Assembly (NCBI GenBank): GCA_004010275.1
Contig: RBWT01000013.1
Location: forward strand, 1-64,000
Source of the DNA: Streptomyces huasconensis
GTDB lineage: Bacteria; Actinomycetota; Actinomycetes; Streptomycetales; Streptomycetaceae
DNA: 64,000 nucleotides
Direction: 5' to 3'
Part shown: in pieces, positions 47,835 through 56,630 of the stretch
How the letters are laid out: every line of letters begins with the position of its first letter
Position numbering within the stretch: the stretch's first letter is position 1
The notes under the pieces: model-generated
What the model was told of the DNA's origin: nothing
Databases searched by the model: none
Seen by the model: the letters and a program-made list of their open reading frames with translations, nothing else
Translations under genes and position numbers: made by a program

Positions 47835-49088
47835 ATGGACAGCGGAGCAGGACCGGCCGGGGCTGCGGGGGGCCGTCCGGGGCGGCGGCGGTTCATGGCG
47901 GCGCTGGCGGCCGGGGCGCTGTCCTCGGCGCCGGCATGCGGTTCCCCGGACCCGCCGGCCCGCGAAAGCCCCGGCCGTGAGACCCCCGGCCGGACACGCC
48001 GGGGCGAGACCCCCGCCCCGTCCGCCGCACACCGCCCCGTCCGCGAGGGGCGGTTGTTCCTCGGGACGTACACCTCCCAGGACGGCGGCGGCGCGGGCAT
48101 CGGGCTGGCGACGTACGACGAGATCACGGGCCGCGTCACCGGCACCGGCACGCTCACCGGCGTGCCCGACCCCTCCTATCTGGCGCTGCACCCTTCGGGC
48201 CGCACGCTCTACTGCGTCAACGAGCGGGAGAAGGGCGGTGTGACCGCCGTCGCGCTCTCGTCCGACGGCAAGCATGAGGTGCTGGGGACGCGGGGGACGG
48301 GCGGCGCGGGGCCCTGCCACCTCTCCGTGCATCCGAGCGGGCGTTGGCTGCTCAGCGCGCATTACGGCTCGGGCAGTGTGGCCGTCCACCCCATCGACGA
48401 CTCGGGTGCCCTCGGCGAGCGGACGGACGTCGTCGCGCACTCCGCCCCGCCACCGGGCCCGGGCCAGGAGGGCCCGCACGCCCACCAGGTCATCACCTCC
48501 CCCGACGGGCGGCATGTCCTCGCCGTCGACCTGGGCAACGACACGGTCCACACCTACCGGCTCGACGGCGACGCGGGCACGCTCCGGCAGGTGTCCCACG
48601 CGACGTTGCGCCCCGGCGCGGGGCCGCGCCACCTCACCTTCCACCCCTCGGGGCGCTTCGCCTATCTCGCCAACGAGCTGGACGACACCGTCGTGGTCTG
48701 CGCGTACGACCCCGCCACCGGACGCCTCAAGCCGGGCGAGCCGCAGTCGACGGGCTCGAACGGGGGCAGCAACTACCCGGCGCAGATCGCCGTGACGCGC
48801 GAAGGGCGCTTCGCCTTTCTCGCCAACCGGGGGCACGACAGCCTCGCCCGGTACGCGGTCGAGGGCGGCGGCGCCCGGCTGCGGCTCCTGGGCACGGTGC
48901 CGGTGCGCGGGGAGTTCCCCCGGCACCTTGCGCTCTCCCCCTCCGAGCGGCTGCTGTTCACCGCGAACCAGAAGTCGGATTCGGTGAGTGTCTTCCACGT
49001 GGACCGGCGCGGCGGTGAACTGCGCCTCGCCGGCAAGCCGTTCCGGGCGCCGGTCGCGGTGTGCGCGCTGCCCGCTACGGCTTCGTGA
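47835..49088 (+). CDS. Secreted beta-propeller lactonase-family protein
   Basis: Intact 417-aa protein of the 7-bladed beta-propeller lactonase (YbhE/6-phosphogluconolactonase-like) family. The N-terminus is a Tat-type signal, GRRRFMAALAAGALSS, leading to a Cys (APACGS) that could be a weak lipobox, so it is probably exported by Tat and perhaps lipid-anchored. Propeller blades follow: RLFLGTYTSQDGGGAGIGLA, YLALHPSGRTLYCVNE, CHLSVHPSGRWLLSAHYGSG, HAHQVITSPDGRHVLAVDLG, RHLTFHPSGRFAYLANELDD and FPRHLALSPSERLLFTANQK. The Tat-exported form is unlikely to act on the cytoplasmic pentose-phosphate intermediate. Start ATG 47835. Confidence 0.9.
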   Translation: MDSGAGPAGAAGGRPGRRRFMAALAAGALSSAPACGSPDPPARESPGRETPGRTRRGETPAPSAAHRPVREGRLFLGTYTSQDGGGAGIGLATYDEITGRVTGTGTLTGVPDPSYLALHPSGRTLYCVNEREKGGVTAVALSSDGKHEVLGTRGTGGAGPCHLSVHPSGRWLLSAHYGSGSVAVHPIDDSGALGERTDVVAHSAPPPGPGQEGPHAHQVITSPDGRHVLAVDLGNDTVHTYRLDGDAGTLRQVSHATLRPGAGPRHLTFHPSGRFAYLANELDDTVVVCAYDPATGRLKPGEPQSTGSNGGSNYPAQIAVTREGRFAFLANRGHDSLARYAVEGGGARLRLLGTVPVRGEFPRHLALSPSERLLFTANQKSDSVSVFHVDRRGGELRLAGKPFRAPVAVCALPATAS

Positions 49089-49697
49089 AGCGGACGTCGC
49101 GGGCCCGGGCGACGATCTCGACCTCGTCGCCGAGGGCCCACTCGGCTACGCGCGAGGCCACCGCGGCGGGCACCAGGTCGCTGATGCCTTCCGCCGCCGG
49201 GATGTCGTACGTCGCGTGGGCGTCGTGCGGCAGTACGACACGGAAGCCGAGTTCCAGGGCGGTGCGCGCGGTGGCGCTCACGCACATCTCGGACATGACG
49301 CCGCAGATGGCGAGGTCGGCGACCCCGGCCTCCCGCAACAGCTCCTCCAGGCCGGTCTCTTCGAAGCCGTCGTCGACGGTCTTGCGTACCACGGTCTCGC
49401 CGCGCTCGGCCTCGACGGGCAGGTGGAGCCGCCAGCCGGGCGTCCCGGGTGCGTCGGGCGCGCCGGGTTCCCCGTCGTTCTGAAGCTGACGACGAGCGCG
49501 CCGCTCACGCGCGCCCGGGCCAGGAGGTCCCGGACCCGGTCGAGCAGGCGCCGGGCGTCGGGTACGGCGCCGTCGCCGGAGACGAAGGCGGACTGCATGT
49601 CGACGAGGATCAGGGCCTGAACGGGTGCGGGGGCCGCCTCCGGCGTGACAGGCCCCGCGGGTATCGGTCGCCCGGCGGGCTTCGGCTGGGTGTTCAC
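49075..49697 (-). CDS. Isochorismatase-like cysteine hydrolase (frameshifted)
   Basis: Alpha/beta cysteine hydrolase of about 207 aa. Catalytic Asp region ALILVDMQSAFVSGDGAVPD, then HLPVEAERGETVVRKTVDDG with the middle Lys, and the nucleophile loop AICGVMSEMCVSATARTALE with the active Cys. One break near 49480 lies between the first and second motifs. Start GTG 49697 (VNTQPKPAGRPIPAG). The last bases overlap the 3' end of the lactonase gene by 14. Family members hydrolyse amides, nicotinamide or isochorismate; this one lacks siderophore-synthesis neighbours, so a general amidase-like role is more likely. Confidence 0.85.
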
Positions 49698-49802
49698 GCG
49701 CCCATCATGCCCGCCGCCGATCACGTACCGGGGAACATTTCCCGCCGAACCCCGCGCCCCGGACCGCGACGCCGGGGGCCGCCCTGGGTAACGTACCCGC
49801 GT

Positions 49803-50090
49803 ATGAGCACGGAACTGACCGTCTTCCTCGTCGTCGCAGCCGTACTGGCCGCCGTGACGCTCGGCGTCGCGGTCGTGCTGCTCATACGCCTCGTCCGCAC
49901 CCGCCGCGCCCTGCGCAGAGCCGGGCTTCCCGTCGAGCGGCAGTGGGTGTTCTGGGGCGCGGTCGCCTATCTCCTGCTGCCCGCGGACCTGCTCCCCGAC
50001 CCCGTCTACCTGGACGACATCGGGGTGCTGCTCCTCGCGCTGCGGTCGATGCGGTCAGCCGCCGACGGGCCGCCCGCGCCGGGTCGCTGA
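49803..50090 (+). CDS. DUF1232 (YkvA-like) membrane protein
   Basis: Intact 95-aa protein. An N-terminal transmembrane helix (LTVFLVVAAVLAAVTLGVAV) and a basic loop precede the DUF1232 core, WVFWGAVAYLLLPADLLPDP then VYLDDIGVLLLALRSM, including the conserved DxxPDxxxxDD-like pattern. Start ATG 49803. Function of the family is unknown beyond membrane association. The 3' end overlaps the convergent DUF2470 gene by 36 bases. Confidence 0.85.
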   Translation: MSTELTVFLVVAAVLAAVTLGVAVVLLIRLVRTRRALRRAGLPVERQWVFWGAVAYLLLPADLLPDPVYLDDIGVLLLALRSMRSAADGPPAPGR

Positions 50091-50771
50091 GAGCCGGGCT
50101 GCCTTCGTCAGCAGGGCGTGCATGCACTCCGTCACCTGGGAGACGTCCGCGACGGTCTCGTGGAAGGGCAGGCGTACGTCGGCCTGGCTGCGGGCGCGTT
50201 CGAGGCGCAGGGAGATGCCGTGCCGGTCGATGGCGAGCGGCCGGACCCGCACCACGCCCTGAAGACTGTCGGGGCTGACCAGGCGGGTGAGCTGCTCGAC
50301 GGCGTCCGGGTGGGCGTCGTCGAGGTGGGTGAGCAGCCGCGACTCGGCCTCGGCGAGCGGGTCGGGGACGGTCAGGGCGAGTTCGTCCAGTTCGATGCCC
50401 TGGCGTTCGCCGTTCGACTCGTGCAGCACCGCGCAGGTCGGCTCGAGGAACAGTTCCTCCCCGTCGTAAGCCAGCGAGCCGGAGAGATACAGACGGGCGC
50501 GGATTCGGTCCCTGAGCGGTACGGCGCGCGACGTCGACGAACTCCACCAGCGTGGACGGCTCGGCGCGCGGCGCGCAGATGACGGCGGCGGCGAGGGCAC
50601 TGTCCTCGGGCGGGCGCAGCCGCAGCCTTCCGTCCTCGCCGAGCTGTGCGCGCCCACGAGTTCGTCCCTGCCGATCTCCGTGGTCACCGCGCAGGACCAC
50701 GCGGTGGCGAGCACGGAACGAGCGCGTGCCGCCGCTGTGGGCACGATCGCGCTGCTGTGACGGACACCCAT
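50055..50771 (-). CDS. Iron-regulated DUF2470 (haem-utilisation-like) protein (frameshifted)
   Basis: About 238 aa with a PPOX-like N-terminal half and a C-terminal DUF2470 domain, as in haem-degradation and iron-utilisation proteins. Segments: GVRHSSAIVPTAAARARSVL, LVEFVDVARVPLRDRIRARL, YLSGSLAYDGEELFLEPTCA, AEAESRLLTHLDDAHPDAVE, QLTRLVSPDSLQGVVRVRPL and AIDRHGISLRLE. Breaks near 50525 and 50640. The start is ATG 50771 with GGAGG at normal spacing. A DmdR/IdeR iron box lies 13 bases upstream (50784-50802), so expression should rise in iron starvation. The stop at 50055 lies inside the convergent DUF1232 gene. Confidence 0.82.
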   Translation of the reverse strand: MGVRHSSAIVPTAAARARSVLATAWSCAVTTEIGRDELVGAHSSARTEGCGCARPRTVPSPPPSSARRAPSRPRWWSSSTSRAVPLRDRIRARLYLSGSLAYDGEELFLEPTCAVLHESNGERQGIELDELALTVPDPLAEAESRLLTHLDDAHPDAVEQLTRLVSPDSLQGVVRVRPLAIDRHGISLRLERARSQADVRLPFHETVADVSQVTECMHALLTKAARLSATRRGRPVGG

Positions 50772-50783
50772 CCTCAACCTCCA

Positions 50784-50802
50784 TTAGGTAAGCCTTGCCT
50801 AA
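50784..50802. promoter_or_regulatory. Iron box (DmdR1/IdeR-type)
   Basis: TTAGGTAAGCCTTGCCTAA, 19 bases, about 15 matches to the consensus TTAGGTTAGGCTAACCTAA and itself palindromic at both ends. Placed just before the DUF2470 gene start at 50771. Confidence 0.85.
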
Positions 50803-50906
50803 CTTATCGGAGATCGGGGGGTGGGGCCAGTACGCCTACGGCCCCGCGCTGCGCTCGCGCGGGGCGTGGTGGTGCCGAGGTGCCGGAACGGTGAAGCGCC
50901 GAGGTG

Positions 50907-51563
50907 TCAGTGACCCTGGGCGATCCACTCCTCCAAGTGCGGCGCCTCGGCGCCGACCGTCGTGCTCTCCCCGTGGCCGGTGCGCACCACCGTCTCGGGC
51001 GGCAGCGTCAGGAGCCGCTCCCTGATGGACTGCACGATCGTCGGGAAGTCACTGAAGGAGCGGCCCGTGGCACCCGGCCCGCCGGCGAAGAGCGTGTCGC
51101 CGGTGAAGACCGTGCCGAGATCCGGGGCGTACAGGCTGACCGCGCCGTGGCAGTGGCCCGGCGTGTGCAGCACCCGCAAGGCCGTGCCCGCGACGGCCAG
51201 TTCCTGCCCGTCGGCCAGTTCGCCGTCGGGGGCCCGGTCGGGGTGGGTGAGCTTCCACAGCTCCGTGTCGGCCGGGTGCAGCAGGATCGGCGCGCCGGAT
51301 CGGGCGGCGAGCGCCGGGGCCGCGTCGATGTGGTCGTCGTGCGCGTGGGTGCAGACGATCGCCACGAGCCGCCGCTCCCCCTCCGCGTCCGCGATGGCGT
51401 CCGCGTCGTGCGCGGCGTCGATGACGAGGCACTCGCTGTCGTCGCCCACGATCCATACGTTGTTGTCGACCTCCCAGGTCCCGCCGTCCAGGGAGAACGT
51501 CCCGGACGTGACGAGGTGGTCGACGCGGGCGCCCGAGGCGCCGTCCGCAGGCTCAGCTGCCAT
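50907..51563 (-). CDS. MBL-fold hydrolase of the mycothiol formaldehyde pathway
   Basis: Intact 218-aa glyoxalase-II-like metallo-beta-lactamase: WIVGDDSECLVIDAAHDADA, the zinc motif VCTHAHDDHIDAAPAL (HxHxDH), LRVLHTPGHCHGAVSLY, VFTGDTLFAGGPGATGR, and RTGHGESTTVGAE with the last His. It lies directly downstream of the mycothiol-dependent formaldehyde dehydrogenase; its ATG overlaps that gene's stop (TGATG). The same pair occurs in mycobacteria (mscR and its MBL neighbour). It probably hydrolyses S-formylmycothiol or a related thioester, completing formaldehyde oxidation to formate. Start ATG 51563. Confidence 0.88.
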   Translation of the reverse strand: MAAEPADGASGARVDHLVTSGTFSLDGGTWEVDNNVWIVGDDSECLVIDAAHDADAIADAEGERRLVAIVCTHAHDDHIDAAPALAARSGAPILLHPADTELWKLTHPDRAPDGELADGQELAVAGTALRVLHTPGHCHGAVSLYAPDLGTVFTGDTLFAGGPGATGRSFSDFPTIVQSIRERLLTLPPETVVRTGHGESTTVGAEAPHLEEWIAQGH

Positions 51564-52647
51564 CAGAACATCACCACCGAACGCAGGACGTCACCGTGGT
51601 GCATCCGCTCGAACGCCTTCTCCACGTCCGCCAGGGCGATGGTCTCCGTGACGAACGCGTCCAGGTCCAGGCGGCCCTGCCGGTAGAGGTCGATGAGCAT
51701 CGGGAAGTCGCGCGAGGGAAGACAGTCCCCGTACCAGCTCGACTTGAGCGCGCCGCCGCGCCCGAAGACGTCGAGGAGCGGCAGCTCGATCTTCATCTCC
51801 GGGGTCGGCACGCCGACCAGGACGACGGTGCCCGCCAGATCACGGGCGTAGAAGGCCTGTTCGTACGTCTCCGGGCGGCCGACCGCCTCGATGACGACGT
51901 CGGCGCCGTTGCCCCCGGTCAGCTCACGGATGGCAGCGACCGGCTCGGTGGTGCGGGAGTTGACGGTGTGGGTGGCGCCCAGCTCCTTCGCGGTCCGCAG
52001 CTTCTTGTCGTCGATGTCGACGGCGATGATCTTCGCGGCGCCCGCGAGGCGGGCGCCCACGACGGCGGCGTGCCGACGCCGCCGCAGCCGATGACGGCGA
52101 CCGAGTCGCCGCGGCCGACACCCCCGGTGTTGATCGCGGCGCCGATACCGGCCATCACACCGCAGCCGAGGAGGCCCGCCGCGGCCGGGGACGCCTCGGG
52201 GTCGACCTTGGTGCACTGCCCGGCGGCGACGAGGGTCTTCTCCGCGAAGGCGCCGATACCGAGGGCGGGCGACAGCTCGGTGCCGTCGGCCAGGGTCATC
52301 TTCTGCTTCGCGTTGTGCGTGTCGAAGCAGTACTGGGGGCGGCCGCGCAGACAGGCGCGGCACTGGCCGCACACGGCACGCCAGTTGAGGATCACGAAGT
52401 CGCCGGGCGCGACCTCGGTGACGCCCGCGCCGACCGACTCGACGACGCCCGCCGCCTCGTGCCCGAGCAGGAACGGGAAGTCGTCGTTGATGCCGCCCTC
52501 GCGGTAGTGCAGGTCGGTGTGGCAGACCCCGCACGCCTGGACCTTCACCACGGCCTCTCCCGGCCCCGGGTCCGGGACGGTGATCGTCTCGATCCGTACC
52601 GGCTCGCCCTTCGCGCGGGCGATCACGCCTCGCACCTGCTGCGCCAT
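51563..52647 (-). CDS. mscR: S-nitrosomycothiol reductase / mycothiol-dependent formaldehyde dehydrogenase (frameshifted)
   Basis: Zinc-dependent class-III-type alcohol dehydrogenase, 361 aa. N-terminal catalytic zinc site [20 protein letters not shown] and [15 protein letters not shown]; structural zinc loop [20 protein letters not shown]. The Rossmann domain begins [10 protein letters not shown], breaks near 52075, and continues [33 protein letters not shown]-like [20 protein letters not shown] and the end DVLRSVVMF are typical. It uses mycothiol and NAD to oxidise formaldehyde or reduce nitrosomycothiol. Start ATG 52647. Forms a TGATG-coupled operon with the MBL hydrolase. Confidence 0.92.
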
Positions 52648-52772
52648 GACTTCAGCCCTTCTCTCCGTCCAGGTCTTTCCCGACCATCGTTACAGGTCGA
52701 TCACCTCGTGTCCCCGGCGGCACCCGAACGGACAGGAGCACGGCACGGCGCCGCGCGGCCTAGGGTGATCAC

Positions 52773-53560
52773 GTGCCCGATCTCGCCGCCCAAGCCCTTC
52801 TGCCGGTCAACACCGCGCTCGCCGTGGTCCTGCTCGTGCTGCTGCTCGCCGCCGCGGCGACGGCGGCCGTCTGCCGGCTCTCCCCGGACGGCTCGCGCGG
52901 CAGGGCGCGCGAGATCCTGGTCGCCGGGGCCCGCGCCACCGCCCAACTGGCCGTGGTCTCCCTGGCCATCGGCTGGGTGGTGCACCACACGGCGGCGCTC
53001 TTCGCCTTCCTGCTGCTCATGTTCGCCGTGGCCACGCGCACCGCGGGGCGGCGCATCACGCCCAACGGCACGTGGTGGTGGGCGGCGCTGCCGATCGCGG
53101 GCCCGGTCGTCCCGGTGGTGACCGGTCTGACCCTGGCCGGGCTGCTCCCCGTGCGGGGCATCGCGATGATCCCCGTCACGGGCATCCTCATCGGCGGCGC
53201 GCTGACCGTGACGGTGCTCGCCGGCGCCGCTCCCTGGACGAACTGCGCACCCGCCACGGCGAGTTCGAGGCGGGCCTCGCCCTCGGCCTCCCCGACCGCG
53301 ACGCCCGCCTGGAGCTGGCCCGCCCGGCTGCCTCGGACGCCCTGCTGCCGGGCCTCGACCAGACCCGCACGGTCGGTCTCGTCACCCTCCCCGGCGCCTT
53401 CGTCGGCATGCTCCTGGGCGGCGCGTCCCCGGTGCTCGCGGGCGCCGTGCAGCTCTTCGTGCTGATCGCCCTGATGGCGGTCCAGGCGGTGGCGGTGGCC
53501 CTCACCGTCGAACTGGTCTCCCGGGGCCGACTGCACCGCGAGGAGCCGAGCCCTTCCTAG
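52773..53560 (+). CDS. FetB/YbbM-family ABC permease (frameshifted)
   Basis: Integral membrane protein of about 262 aa of the UPF0014/FetB family (iron export or related). Helices: LLPVNTALAVVLLVLLLAAA, VAGARATAQLAVVSLAIGWV, TAALFAFLLLMFAVATRTAG, WAALPIAGPVVPVVTGLTL and IPVTGILIGGALTVTVLAGA. The conserved cytoplasmic loop with SLDELRTRHGEFEAGLALG and DALLPGLDQTRTVGLVTLPG then AFVGMLLGGASPVLAGAVQ is diagnostic. One break near 53225. Start GTG 52773. The partner ATPase (FetA) is not adjacent, so it must be encoded elsewhere or this family member works alone. Confidence 0.85.
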
Positions 53561-53591
53561 CGGCCTCCGGGGCGGGCGTAGGCTCGGCCCC

Positions 53592-54080
53592 ATGTCTGTC
53601 TACGAAGAAGAAATCGGCGCCCTGCGGGGCGGCTCCGCCGACCTGCGCCAGTTCGAGGGCAAGACCGTCCTCGTCGTCAACGTCGCCTCCAAGTGCGGCC
53701 TCACCCCGCAGTACGCGGGCCTGGAACGGCTCCACGAGCAGTACGCGGGGCGCGGCTTCAGCGTGCTCGGCGTGCCCTGCAACCAGTTCATGGGCCAGGA
53801 GCCCGGCACCTCCGAGGAGATCGCCGAGTTCTGCTCGGCGACGTACGGCGTGACGTTCCCGCTGACGGAGAAGGTCGACGTGAACGGCGAGGGCCGGCAT
53901 CCGCTGTACGCGCGCCTCGTCGAGACGGCGGACGCCGAGGGGCACACCGGGGACATCCGCTGGAACTTCGAGAAGTTCCTGGCGGACGGCTCCGGCAAGG
54001 TCGTCGCCCGCTTCGGCCCGCGCGTCGAGCCGGACGCCCCGGAGGTCGTCGCCGCGATCGAGGAGCACCTCCCGGCCTGA
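53592..54080 (+). CDS. Glutathione peroxidase-family (thioredoxin-dependent) peroxidase
   Basis: Intact 162-aa peroxidase. Catalytic Cys (not Sec) in VNVASKCGLTPQYAGLE, Gln in VPCNQFMGQEPGTSEEI, and Trp-Asn in DIRWNFEKFLADG complete the GPx tetrad. A Cys in the loop EFCSATYGVTFPL is the likely resolving residue for thioredoxin-type recycling. Start ATG 53592 (MSVYEEEIGALRGG), 31 bases after the permease stop, in the same direction. In an organism without glutathione the reductant is thioredoxin, possibly a mycothiol system (inference). Role: removal of lipid and hydrogen peroxides. Confidence 0.95.
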   Translation: MSVYEEEIGALRGGSADLRQFEGKTVLVVNVASKCGLTPQYAGLERLHEQYAGRGFSVLGVPCNQFMGQEPGTSEEIAEFCSATYGVTFPLTEKVDVNGEGRHPLYARLVETADAEGHTGDIRWNFEKFLADGSGKVVARFGPRVEPDAPEVVAAIEEHLPA

Positions 54081-54213
54081 TCCTCGCCTTGGCCCGGCCG
54101 GGAACCTGGTCGGGCTCCGGCCGGAGGCACGCGGGCGAGGGGGAGGCGAGGCGATACGTCCAGGCGGACGAAGCCGATCTGCGGACCCGCGGGCGCGATC
54201 CTACGGTGACTGA

Positions 54214-55452
54214 ATGGTCATCAGGTACCTTTCGCGCTCCTCCTCCGTACGGATCGCGACCCTCGCGATCGGCCTCTGGTCCTCCTGTCCACACCCGCCG
54301 CGGCGGCCGGCCTGCCGCCGAGCCCGCGCCGCCCCGGCCTGTTCCCGCGTACTCCTCCACCCTTCTGGACCGGCCGGGCGTCCAGGTCAGGCCCGGGCCC
54401 GCCGCGCCCGGGCTGCCCCGTGACGTCACCGCCCTCGCCTGGCTGGTGGCGGACGCCAACACGGGTGAGGTGCTCGCCGCCAAGGACGCGCACCGCCCGC
54501 TGCCGCCCGCCTCCACGCTCAAGTCCCTCTTCGCCCTCGCGGCGCTCCCCCGCCTCGACCCGCACCAGCGGCATGTCGTCACGCAGGACGAGCTGGACCG
54601 CGTCGCGACGTGCAGCCTGGTGGGCGTGGCGCCGGGCCGCGCCTATCGCGTCGCCGACCTGTGGCGAGGGGTCTTCCTCAGCTCCGGCAACGACGCCGTG
54701 CACGTCCTCGCGCGGCTCAACGGCGGGATGCACAGGACCGTGGAGCAGATGCGCGCGAAGGCCCGTGAGCTGGGCGCCCGGGACACGCACGTGGTGTCGC
54801 CCGACGGCTACGACGCCGCCGGGCAGGTCTCCTCGGCGTACGACCTGGCGGTTTTCGGCAAGGCGGGGCTCGCCGACCCGGCCTTCACCCGCTACTGCTC
54901 GACCCCGGTCGCCGAGTTCCCCGCCGGCGGCTGGTCGTACCCCATCCGGAACACCAACCGCCTGCTGACCGGCGCCGACGGAGTGGCGCCCTACCCGGGG
55001 CTGCTCGGCGTCAAGAACGGCTACACCAGCCACGCGGGCTCCACCTTGATCAGCGCGGCCCAGCGCGGCGGCGCACGCTGGTCGTGACGGTGCTGAACCC
55101 GCAGGTGAGCGGCGCGCGGGCGGTGTATGAGGAGGCGCGGTCCCTGCTGGACTGGGGCTTCGCGGCGGCCGGGAAGGTGCGGCCCGTGGGCTCGCTGCTG
55201 CCGCAGGCCAAGGCGAACCGGACCGCGCAGGGTCCCGTGCACGCCGCCACCACCGAGGACAAGGCCGTGCGGGCGGAGCCGCAGCGCTCCGACTGGCCCG
55301 TGGTGCTGCTGGTGATCGCGGGGCTGGCCGCCGTCCTCGCGGGCGTCGTCATGGCGGTCCGGCGGCGGGCGGCCGCCACCGTGGCGCGGCGCGCGCACTT
55401 CAGGGGAGAGTACGTCGAGCGAGAACGGGCGAGGAGGCCATCGGGTGAGTGA
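54214..55452 (+). CDS. S11 D-Ala-D-Ala carboxypeptidase, membrane-anchored (frameshifted)
   Basis: Penicillin-binding protein of the DacC type, about 412 aa, trimming the terminal D-Ala of peptidoglycan peptides outside the membrane. An N-terminal signal (RIATLAIGL then a hydrophobic run) precedes [20 protein letters not shown], the active SxxK box in [15 protein letters not shown], the SxN box in [15 protein letters not shown], and [20 protein letters not shown], where the usual KTG is KNG. The C-terminus has a membrane helix, [20 protein letters not shown], then an Arg-rich tail. Breaks near 54285, 54320 and 55080. Start ATG 54214. The stop overlaps the next gene by eight bases. Confidence 0.9.
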
Positions 55453-56473
55453 ACCGCTGGGAGTGGCCGTGCTGGGCGCCGGTCACATGGGGGCGGACCA
55501 TGTGCGGCGGCTGGGCGAGACGGTGGGCGGGGCCCGCGTGGTGGCGGTCGCGGACCCCGACACGGCACGGGCCGAGGCGGCGGTGGCGGGGCGGGAGCGG
55601 GTGACCGTGTACGCGAGGCGATCGCCGCGATGGACGCTCCCGGGGTGGACGCGGTGCTGGTGGCCTCACCGGAGGCGGCGCACGAGGAGGCGCTGCTCGC
55701 GGCGTGCGCGCGGGGCCTTCCCGTCTTCTGCGAGAAGCCCCTCACACCCGACTCGGCGGCAGCCCTACGGGTCGTCGAGGCCGAGGCCCGCCTGGGGCGC
55801 AGGCTGATCCAGGTGGGGTTCATGCGCCGGTACGACGCCGAGTACGCGGCCCTGAAGGCCCTGCTCGACTCCGGCGACCTCGGCCGGCCCCTCCTGCTGC
55901 ACTGCGTCCACCGGAACGTGTCGTCCCCGCCGCACTTCACCTCCTCGATGCTGATCAGCAGCTCGGTGTCCCACGAGATCGACGCGGCCCGCTGGCTGCT
56001 CGGCCAGGAGATCACCGCGGTGACGGTGGTCCGGCCGACGCCCTCGGGGAAGGCGCCCGCTGGTCTGCTCGACCCGCAGCTGGTGCTGTTCGAGACGGCG
56101 GGCGGCGCCGTCATCGACGTGGAGGTCTTCGTCAACTGCGGCTTCGGGTACGAGGTGCGGTGCGAGGCGGTCTGCGAGCGCGGCAGCGCGCGGATCGGCG
56201 AGGCGGGCGCGATGACCGTCCACGCGGCGGGCCGGGCGCGCACGGACGTACCCCAGGACTACGTGGTGCGGTTCGCCGACGAGTACGACCGTGAGATACG
56301 GGCATGGGTGACCGCCGCCCGCGAGGGCCGGGCCGTGGGACCGAGCGCGTGGGACGGTTACGCGGCGACGGCCGTCGCCGAGGCGGGCGTGGCCGTCGCT
56401 GCGGGACGGAGGGCGCGCCGCCGTCGACGTGGCCGAGCGTCCGGCGCTGTACGGCGGGGACAGCGGCGGCTGA
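55445..56473 (+). CDS. Gfo/Idh/MocA oxidoreductase, inositol 2-dehydrogenase-like (frameshifted)
   Basis: NAD(P)-dependent dehydrogenase of about 343 aa. Rossmann motif [20 protein letters not shown]; catalytic Lys in [20 protein letters not shown]; substrate-domain motifs [19 protein letters not shown] and [20 protein letters not shown] (conserved His and Asp of myo-inositol dehydrogenases). Breaks near 55618 and 56400; the repaired end is [15 protein letters not shown] at 56473. Start GTG 55445, overlapping the carboxypeptidase stop. Closest in style to IolG-type inositol dehydrogenases, but other sugars are possible, and no other iol genes are in view. Confidence 0.87.
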
Positions 56474-56630
56474 GGACTGCCGACCCGCGTCCGGGCGGCC
56501 ACCGCCGCCAGAAGCCGAACACGGGGGACGGAGGGTGCCTCAGCCGTCGACGTGCCGAGCGCCCGGCGCTGTACAGCGGGGGCGGCAACGCCTGAAAACT
56601 GCCGGCGGTCACGGCCGCCAGTAGCCGAGC
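56403..56630. repeat. Imperfect 122-bp tandem duplication at convergent gene ends
   Basis: Copy 1 (about 56403-56519) and copy 2 (about 56525-56630) both run GGGACGGAGGG...GCCGTCGACGTG...CCGGCGCTGTAC...CTGCCG...GCCGCCAG.AGCCGA with scattered differences. Each copy contains the 3' end of the dehydrogenase gene (plus) and, antisense, the last codons of the siderophore-interacting protein gene. Only copy 1 closes the dehydrogenase and only copy 2 closes the reductase. Confidence 0.8.
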
